NCBI RefSeq assembly: GCF_023973825.1
Contig: NC_090121.1
Location: 341,001-405,000 of the forward strand
Direction: 5' to 3'
Source: Plasmodium brasilianum
Taxonomy: Eukaryota > Apicomplexa > Aconoidasida > Haemosporida > Plasmodiidae
DNA length: 64,000 nt
Shown here: piece after piece, positions 56,526 through 64,000 of the stretch
Numbering within the stretch: the stretch's first letter is position 1
Layout of the letters: each line of letters opens with the position of its first letter
Position numbers and translations under genes: made by a program
Notes under the pieces: model-generated
The model's input: only the letters and a program-made list of their open reading frames with translations
What the model was told of the DNA's origin: nothing
The model's database searches: none

Positions 56526-57046
56526 TCTTCGAACAATATATGTATATATGTGTATTTATTTACACAAATATAAGTACATATCAATCCATATATCGATCTG
56601 TTTTTTCCCTATACCCCTTCCTTTCAAAAAAAATAAAAAATAATCAGATCGTACATTCAAAATGACGCTTACCACGTTTCATAATTTATTATACTTCCTA
56701 CATAATACTGTATGGTAAGCTTTTTGCGTTCTTGTTTTTTTTAATCTTTTAGCATTTTGTACTCCATAATAAGTATTTCTTGCTTGTTCATAAATTTTTT
56801 TTCCATTTGGAGTTTCATATATTAAATGTATGTATGTTCATTAAAAGGTAGCGTGGGATTGAATACAAGCGTTTGTTATACATTCATATTAACATGTATT
56901 ATGTAAAATGTGATATCTAAGAATATTTTATAGATTGTGTGTAGTATTTTTTTAGTCCCTTTTGTGGATCTCCATCTTTTATTGTAGCCCACAAAGCTAT
57001 AACTTTTTGTATTTTTTTTCTTTTTTTTTTTTCTGAATTTTGCTCA
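56526..57046. other. Divergent intergenic region between RAP gene and reductase-like gene
   Basis: Shared 5' flank. It contains an 18-codon ATG frame at 56.66 kb ending at TGG-TAA (also a GTAAGC donor-like site), and a following segment open in phase after ..TTTTAG. The gap between them (38 nt) is too short for an intron. Confidence 0.4.
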
Positions 57047-57919
57047 ATGGTTGCCTTTAAACCTTACAAGTTCATAATATTTAACAAAAATTTGAGAAAC
57101 AATAACTTTTACAAACAGATAATTACTTTCCTTGATTTATCAGTTCTTTGTAAAGAGATTTATCTAAGTGAAAAATTTTGCAAATTAAATTACGAGCATG
57201 TAAGTAGAAAAAAATTAATCTACTTTTCCGACAGTGACTTAGTTGACAAATTAAACCAAAACCATAGTTATAGTCATAGCCATAGCCAAAATGAGTTAAT
57301 CTCCACGATCAGAAACGAACAGCAGTGTTTACCCACGGAAAGGGATTCAGTGAATACCCACAATTTTGTATTTGACGAAAATATTGATCATAACATGAGG
57401 GAAGGCATTATCGAAACAGAAGATTTAATTCAGAAAAAGAAAACAGAACAAGAAAATGGTGTTTTGACCAGCAAGGGAAATAGGAACAAAAAAGGAGATC
57501 AATTTTTTTTGGTCAGCCTTTTTATATATGAAGGAAAGAAAAAAGAAGAACTGCTTAACATGATAAATTTTATTAAAATGTACAATGTAAATCATATAAA
57601 CATTTTATGCTTAAATGATTATAATTCTATTTTAAACTTATTTAACAAGCAACAAGCTAAGACCAGAATTTCTATTTTTTGCCCATTTTACATTGTACAT
57701 GATAATTATGACATGTGCAGGCAAAATATTCCAAAAAAAATTTGCGATTTTTTATATACTATAATTAGTGATTTCCTTCCTTTAAATTATAAACATGTTT
57801 ACTTGTCGGATCTCATCAGAGCTATAATAGTAAACACCGAACTTTGCCAGAGGAATGCAGATCAGGAAATAGAAGTGCTGAGATTTATGGATATGATGCA
57901 AATTATTGGAAAATTATAA
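57047..57919 (+). CDS. Degenerate Rossmann / HTATIP2-like protein (290 aa), tentative
   Basis: Single exon from ATG. The N-terminal strand-helix block PYKFIIFNKNLRNNNFYKQI lacks the Gly-rich nucleotide-binding loop. After a low-complexity insert (SYSHSHSQ and a Lys/Glu-rich stretch, about residues 75-150) come FIYEGKKKEELLNMINFIKM, NHINILCLND, RISIFCPFYIVHDN and a C-terminal helical part (ISDFLPLNYKHVYLSDLIRA to ..RFMDMMQIIGKL). The spacing and pattern resemble atypical short-chain dehydrogenases of the HTATIP2/TIP30 or yeast Fmp52 type, where a position such as ..VFRPGVLL is followed by a C-terminal helix with VRAMLNN. With no GxxGxxG, catalysis is doubtful. This is a weak fold-level match and could be wrong. 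Confidence 0.7.
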   Translation: MVAFKPYKFIIFNKNLRNNNFYKQIITFLDLSVLCKEIYLSEKFCKLNYEHVSRKKLIYFSDSDLVDKLNQNHSYSHSHSQNELISTIRNEQQCLPTERDSVNTHNFVFDENIDHNMREGIIETEDLIQKKKTEQENGVLTSKGNRNKKGDQFFLVSLFIYEGKKKEELLNMINFIKMYNVNHINILCLNDYNSILNLFNKQQAKTRISIFCPFYIVHDNYDMCRQNIPKKICDFLYTIISDFLPLNYKHVYLSDLIRAIIVNTELCQRNADQEIEVLRFMDMMQIIGKL

Positions 57920-58900
57920 ACACTCGGGAATGTGGAAAATTTTGGAAACTGGGAAAGAGAATTATTGGACGGTTGGAAAATTGGGAACATGATTAATTGA
58001 CTAATTGGAAAGAAGGAAAATTGAACAATTGAAAAACTGAATAATTGAAAAACTGAATAATTGAAAAACTGAATAATTGACAAACTGAATAATTGAAAAA
58101 CTGAATAATTGAAAAACTGAATAATTGAAAAACTGAATAATTGAAAAACTGAATAATTGAAAAATTGAATAATTGAAAAATTGAAAAATCGAAAACATGG
58201 TAGTCGCTTCGTTAACTATGAAAATGATCAAACATTATATATACAGAGCATCAAAATTTTATTTTATCTTTTTGCAAATATATATATTTTTATTTTTCTC
58301 CCATTAGATAGATAAGGAGGAAAAAACATACTGGTACAACATAAACGTTACAACATATTTTTCTTCTTTACAAGGGCAGAAATAATGTAACTGGCAAATG
58401 ATACTTTAATTATGAACAATGCTAAAAATTTTGCAATATTTTAATTGTACAAATATACATACGTACATATATATATGCGGTTACATAACAAAATAAAGAA
58501 AATATAGCAAAATGGAAAGCACCCGAAAAAAACAAGCTGGTACGCGAATAAAGATGGAACACATATAAAATGTAAAACTTGGTTACCCCAACAAGCATAA
58601 TACATCATATTTTTGATTCAATAAAAATAAGCAGGCAGTAATAAACTCCTTTGTATTAATATGAACATACAACTATATATTTTACGTTATTAAATTTAAT
58701 GCAGTGGAGGATTATATATATATATATATGTAAATGCATCAAATATATACATCGGATTAAATGTATTTCTACATAACGTAAGCTCGTCATATTAGGAATG
58801 CATCTTACATTTGTGTAAGTACGCTCATGTGCATACGTACTCTTCTAAATGTGTGCTTCCGTTATTACGTATTTACTGCGCGAGGGTTGCGCTAAACATC
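57920..58900. repeat. 16-bp minisatellite TTGAAAAACTGAATAA and AT-rich gap
   Basis: Begins immediately after the stop of the reductase-like gene: an array of about 10 copies of TTGAAAAACTGAATAA (57.99-58.19 kb) with diverged edge copies (TTGGAAAATTGGG...). Minus-strand frames through it are artefacts. The rest (58.2-58.9 kb) is AT-rich 3' flank with TA tracts; no gene. Confidence 0.8.
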
Positions 58901-59482
58901 TTATTCCTCTGCTTCCTTCGTGTCAATTAATTTCCATTTTTTTAAAACATTAATGAGTGCTTGCTCAGGAAAATTATCTCCCCCTAATTCATCAAAACCA
59001 ATTATAGAATGCTCAGTCCTTCCATTCTGTATTAACATTAAAGTAGGTATACACCAAATTTTTAACTTCTCACATAAAAAAGGAGATTTCTCAGCATTTA
59101 TCTTAATAAAATTAATATTTAAAAATTTTTTGGATAAGCTAATTAATTTACTGTCTAAATATTCACACCTCCATGTTGTATTTCTATAAAAATGACAACA
59201 TACATTTTTAGAATTTTTACAATTATCAAAAAATTCTTTTTCGGATAAAATTTCTTTATATACTCCATGTCCTTTTCTTAACAAATTCATATTTTCATTG
59301 TGTTTACTTTTTAATTCTTGTAGTCTTTTATTTTTTATATATTCTAATTCTTCATCCTTTTCATCATATACCTTTCTCTCCAGTGTTTCATATTTTCTTA
59401 ATTCTAAGTCTATTTCATTCTCCTTATCTTTTAATGCTTCTAATATTTGGTTTTCTATGTTTTTCGTTATTTTGCTATTCAT
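58901..59482 (-). CDS. TXNDC9: Phosducin-like protein 3 / TXNDC9
   Basis: 193 aa, single exon. TXNDC9/PhLP3 (yeast Plp1) modulates the chaperonin CCT during actin and tubulin folding. Seen: an N-terminal Glu/Lys-rich coiled coil (about residues 1-65, NQILEALKDKENEIDLELRK); a central GHGVYKEILSEKEFFDNCK block; then a thioredoxin fold containing VCCHFYRNTTWRCEYLD, FIKINAEKSPFLCEKLKI and IPTLMLIQNGRTEHSIIGF, then DELGG. These match the human TXNDC9 blocks HFYRDSTFRC, APFLCERL and IPTL. As in the family, the CxxC redox pair is absent (TTWRC), so it is not an oxidoreductase. The length is slightly shorter than the 226 aa of human. Confidence 0.94.
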   Translation of the reverse strand: MNSKITKNIENQILEALKDKENEIDLELRKYETLERKVYDEKDEELEYIKNKRLQELKSKHNENMNLLRKGHGVYKEILSEKEFFDNCKNSKNVCCHFYRNTTWRCEYLDSKLISLSKKFLNINFIKINAEKSPFLCEKLKIWCIPTLMLIQNGRTEHSIIGFDELGGDNFPEQALINVLKKWKLIDTKEAEE

Positions 59483-60718
<1,236 letters not shown>

Positions 60719-61196
60719 TTATATGCATGTACGTATGTACTCATTATGTATATATTTTCCCCCCTATATTAAACCCATGCGCAAATCTTTTGGATAAAAT
60801 TTTATAAACACTGATTTATATGCGCAAATTAAATGTAGAAGGCTTTTTTATTTTTTATTTTGTATTTTTTATTTTTTTTTTTGTACATTACGTGTTGTGT
60901 TATACGTTATAATTTACACGTCATGTTTTTTAAGTTATACTTTTTATCTTTTTTATATTTTTTTTTATTTTTTTTTTAAAACTTGATATTTTTTACGCAT
61001 AAGGTGAGATGTTATAATATAATCTTTACCCTTTTTTCAATTTTTTTTTTTTTTTTTTTTTTTTTTGAATACTAAAATTGTTGATTAATTTTAAGAAAAA
61101 GGAGAAAAGTAAAACTAGGGAAATCTGCAGAATAATTATATCGCTGCTTTTGCCTAGTTAAACGTATGTACGTATAAATATGTACATATATATATT

Positions 61197-61227
<31 letters not shown>

Positions 61228-61377
61228 GCATATATATATGTACCTAATATATACTTACATGCACATATGTTACCTCACAGTTCCTGTTCATTTTTACGGG
61301 GCACTACGTAACTGGGTAGTCGAAAAAAATTTTCTTTTTTTGTACCAATTATAAAAAGTATAATATAAATATAAACA
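60719..61377. other. 5' flank of the zinc-ribbon gene
   Basis: T-rich with poly-T near 61.05 kb and TA tracts at 61.18-61.24 kb. No gene seen. Confidence 0.5.
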
Positions 61378-62971
61378 ATGAAAGTTAGTAGTGCTAATAA
61401 TATGAATAATACTATCTGCGCATCACAAATCATAGGTGATAAATTATTACAAGGATGGACCTTGTTGAACGAGAGTTGCTATATTGTAAGTATTACATAT
61501 AATGGTTATTATGGCTCGTTTTTTGTAGTATCACTGTCTCTACTTATATATATATATATATATATATGCATATATATGCAAGGGTTTATGTATACGTACA
61601 TGCATAGGGGTTCCTACTTTAAGGGGTGTAATCGAAACATGTATTTTTGCGCATCCTTTAGCGCATCCTTTAGCGCATCCTTTAGCGCATCCTTTAGCGC
61701 ATCCTTTAACGCATCCTTTTACGCATCCTTTTATGCATCTTTTTGCGCATCTTTTTACCTATTTTTTTTACTCATTTTTTACCTATTTTTTTTACTCATT
61801 TTTTACCTATTTTTTTTACTCATTTTTTGCATATTTTTTCCCGCATACACAGTGTAAGGTGACCCCTCTTATAAAACAAAAAAATAAAGAAGAGCGCTTC
61901 TGTGCTAGTTGTAATTTATTCATTAAACCGGAAATATCAAAAGGGGATAGAGAAATGGAACAAAGATTGGAAGAAAAAGGAAGAAACGAATTGAAGGAAA
62001 AAAAGGAACAAGAAGAACAAAACCATGGAACAAACAAAATAGTTAATAAAGCAGTTAGCAAAGCAGTTAGCAAAGCAGTTAGCAAAGCAGCTAGCAAAGC
62101 TGTTAGCAAAGCTGTAAACAATGTAGATGATGGTATGAATGATTTGACGAAGGAAAGCATGAGGCAGGGAGACACACACAGCAGCAGCAGAGCAATGAAA
62201 ATAAATGGAAATGAAAAGAAAGATAAGCAAAGAGAAGAAGAAATAATACCAGGGCAGTTTATTAAATTCATTAAAGAGATAAAAGTGAACAATGAAGAAT
62301 TTAACGAATTGTTACACAAAGAGAAAATAACAAAAGACGAAATTAAAGACTTGCTCGTATATAAAAATTATATAAAAGAAAGATGTGGTTACGATATTGG
62401 TGAATGGTTAAGTTTTGATTCTAATTTTGGAAATAAGGATCATGCGAAAAGTGAGAGCGAAGATGGTATGCGCAATGAGGATATGTGCAATGAGGATATG
62501 TGCAATGAGGATATGTGCAATGAGGATATGTGCAATGAGGATATGCGTAATGAGGATATGCGTAATGAGGATATATGCATTGATGATACGTGCAATGGTT
62601 ACGTATGCCCAGATGAAGCATGCGCAGATAAGAAGAAAAGTCTTTCTCATTTACCAAAAAGAGAACGAAACGTTAATAAAAAAATAGATGATGTACACTT
62701 TTCTCAATTTAAGAGACAAGATTTAAAAATATCAGAAGAAAATTATTTTTTGAATACACAAATACCATCTAATAAATATAACAAACTTGAAATGGAGTTT
62801 TTTATTTTAAATAAAACAAAAGATGTTTTTATGCAAAAACTTGAGAGATATACCGAACTACTCACTAGAAACGAGAACAAGAATGAGGAGATGGAATACA
62901 TAAATAAAGTAGCTAGTGTTGTAAGTGTCCTAGAGAAAATTAACATCCTTAAGAAATATGTTACTGTGTAA
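61378..62971 (+). CDS. ZNRD2/SSSCA1-like zinc-ribbon protein with long C-terminal extension, two exons (408 aa)
   Basis: Exon 1 (61378-61485) ends ..LLNESCYI at donor GTAAGT. Exon 2 (61853-62971) follows ..CCCGCATACACAG and starts CKVTPLIKQKNKEERFCASC. Phase 0. The join rebuilds a four-cysteine zinc ribbon (C34, C37, C53, C56) preceded by IIGDKLLQGWTLLNESC. This parallels human ZNRD2 (p27/SSSCA1), where MGDYLLRGYRMLGETC precedes CxxC...CxxC. The human protein is about 200 aa and binds tankyrase/centromere components; its function in parasites is unknown. The rest is new relative to that family: an AVSK repeat (nt 62.04-62.12 kb), charged coils, an NEDMC pentapeptide repeat encoded by a 15-bp tandem repeat (62.47-62.57 kb), and a helical C-terminus (FILNKTKDVFMQKLERYTEL). 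The 367-nt intron contains its own minisatellite. Confidence 0.85.
61640..61834. repeat. Intronic minisatellites: 12-bp GCATCCTTTAGC and 22-bp TTTTTTTACTCATTTTTTACCTA
   Basis: Two successive arrays inside the intron of the zinc-ribbon gene. The 12-bp unit keeps one frame open (Ser-Ala-Ser-Phe) in the same frame as exon 1 read-through, so an unspliced reading looks falsely coding. Confidence 0.85.
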
Positions 62972-63083
62972 CTATAGTGAGTAGAACGAACTTGACATAG
63001 TATATACATATATGTGCACATATATACATTTGTGTACTACTGGTGCTTGGCAACTTAATATTCTTTTTTTATTTACGTGTGTA

Positions 63084-63125
<42 letters not shown>

Positions 63126-63972
63126 GTGCTACTACTGAAAGCCTCCTACTTGCTGTTAGTTTTAACATTATTCTTTTTTGTTGAATTTAGTCATTTGTCA
63201 TCATAGGTGTATATGTGGACGCATGTGTATTCTTGGAGGTGAGTGTATCGTAAGGTTATACCCCAATATGTAGTACGTTTATCCACGTACGGGCATTATA
63301 TGTATGTGTATATATATAAATATACGTAAAGTCTATATACAATCAAAAACTTATTGTTTTTGCCTCATTTTTTGCCACATTTTGATTGTGTATTTTTAAT
63401 AGCCGCATTTTTATTCATTTCGTACATTTTGTACATTTCGTACATTTTGTACATTGCGTACATTTTGTAATTCGGATGAGCCGCTTATCGGCACTGTGCC
63501 ATATTCAATTTGTTATATGCAAGGTGAGAAAAAAAAAAAAAGTGTTCACGTTTTATCAAACATTTTTACTTTACATCTTTGTTATATTACCTATTTTGCT
63601 AAGGTATTTTTTTTTTTTTTTTTTTTCATAATCAATTTAATTATATTTTCTTTTAAAAATTTATTTAGGTATGAGTATTGTTTCACATTTATGAATATAC
63701 ATGGAAATAAGTCATTAAACATTTAAATGCTTTGTATCTTATTTGCAAAATTGTACCAGTTAAACGTATGTATATATAAAGTATACATACATACACATAC
63801 ACATATACACATATATATGTATATGTTATTTAAAAAAAATTACTATATTTCATATCTAAGCTTAATAAAAGGTGGGAGCTATGGAACAATATTTCTTTCT
63901 TTTTTTTTTCTTTTTTTTTCATTTGAAAAAATACTACAATCATATAATGTGTACGATTAAGCATTAAAAATA
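62972..63972. other. Intergenic, right end, with one exon-like ATG segment
   Basis: Contains a poly-A of about 39 nt (63.08 kb) and a CGTACATTTTGTACATTT repeat (63.42-63.47 kb). At 63476-63523 an ATG piece MSRLSALCHIQFVICK ends at GTGAGA. A possible acceptor (..TTTATTTAG, 63.67 kb) is followed by YEYCFTFMNIHGNKSLNI-stop, but phases 0 and 2 do not match. Confidence 0.35.
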
Positions 63973-64000
63973 ATGGTATCCAACAAACTCAGTTTAGGTT
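63973..64000 (+). CDS. Possible start of a gene running off the right edge
   Basis: ATG with A at -3 (AATAATGG), then GTA TCC AAC AAA CTC AGT TTA GGT: MVSNKLSLG. It follows typical T-rich 5' flank and is open to the edge. Only nine codons are visible, so this is a guess. Confidence 0.3.

Noticed and set aside
56660..56850. ATG segment MTLTTFHNLLYFLHNTVW with donor-like GTAAGC and a following open segment
   Set aside because: The gap between the two (about 38 nt) is too short for an intron, and neither connects in phase to the reductase-like gene.
57862..58231. Minus-strand Phe/Ser/Gln/Asn frames after the reductase-like gene
   Set aside because: Translation of the 16-bp minisatellite.

Overview
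The window is a nuclear chromosome segment from a malaria parasite (Plasmodium). Evidence: extreme A+T richness, long homopolymers and microsatellites between genes, Asn/Lys-rich low-complexity inserts in otherwise conserved eukaryotic proteins, short AT-rich GT-AG introns, and parasite-typical proteins (ALBA family, RAP-domain protein, a protein with an apicoplast-type N-terminus). The housekeeping content argues for a chromosome core rather than a subtelomere. From memory, UPF1 and ALBA3 lie near each other on P. falciparum chromosome 10, so this looks like the syntenic block of a species with much longer intergenic DNA. I cannot fix the species.

Layout. 1-10 kb: the 3' part of UTP25 (+), then three minus-strand genes of unknown function, two of which need a tiny first exon to be complete. 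10-22 kb: UPF1 (-), a long gene-free gap, and a JJJ1/DNAJC21-type J protein (-). 23-27 kb: a small membrane-protein exon (-), a 0.93-kb minisatellite and a two-exon M3 metallopeptidase (-). 30-37 kb: a 75-residue membrane protein (+), a four-helix membrane protein (+), exon-like pieces on the minus strand, and a probable plastid-targeted protein (+). 37-49 kb: a cysteine-cluster/coiled-coil protein (-), a NOT-box protein of the CCR4-NOT complex (-) and ALBA3 (-). 51-64 kb: a four-exon small gene (-), a RAP protein with a separate presequence exon (-), a degenerate reductase-like protein (+), TXNDC9/PhLP3 (-), a ZNRD2-like zinc-ribbon protein (+), and a possible gene start at the right edge.

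Themes. Several genes act on RNA: UTP25 (18S rRNA processing), JJJ1 (late 60S maturation), UPF1 (mRNA surveillance), NOT-box protein (deadenylation), ALBA3 (RNA/DNA binding) and the RAP protein (organellar RNA). Eukaryotic genes are not in operons, so this is co-location, not a pathway.

The main gain over a simple open-frame reading is spliced structure. First, last or internal exons of 19 to about 185 nt can be joined in phase for many genes, and some whole small genes appear only after splicing. No tRNA, rRNA, transposon or CRISPR array was recognised. Gaps are filled with tandem repeats of 2 to 122 bp, and some intronic or intergenic repeats create long but spurious open frames.
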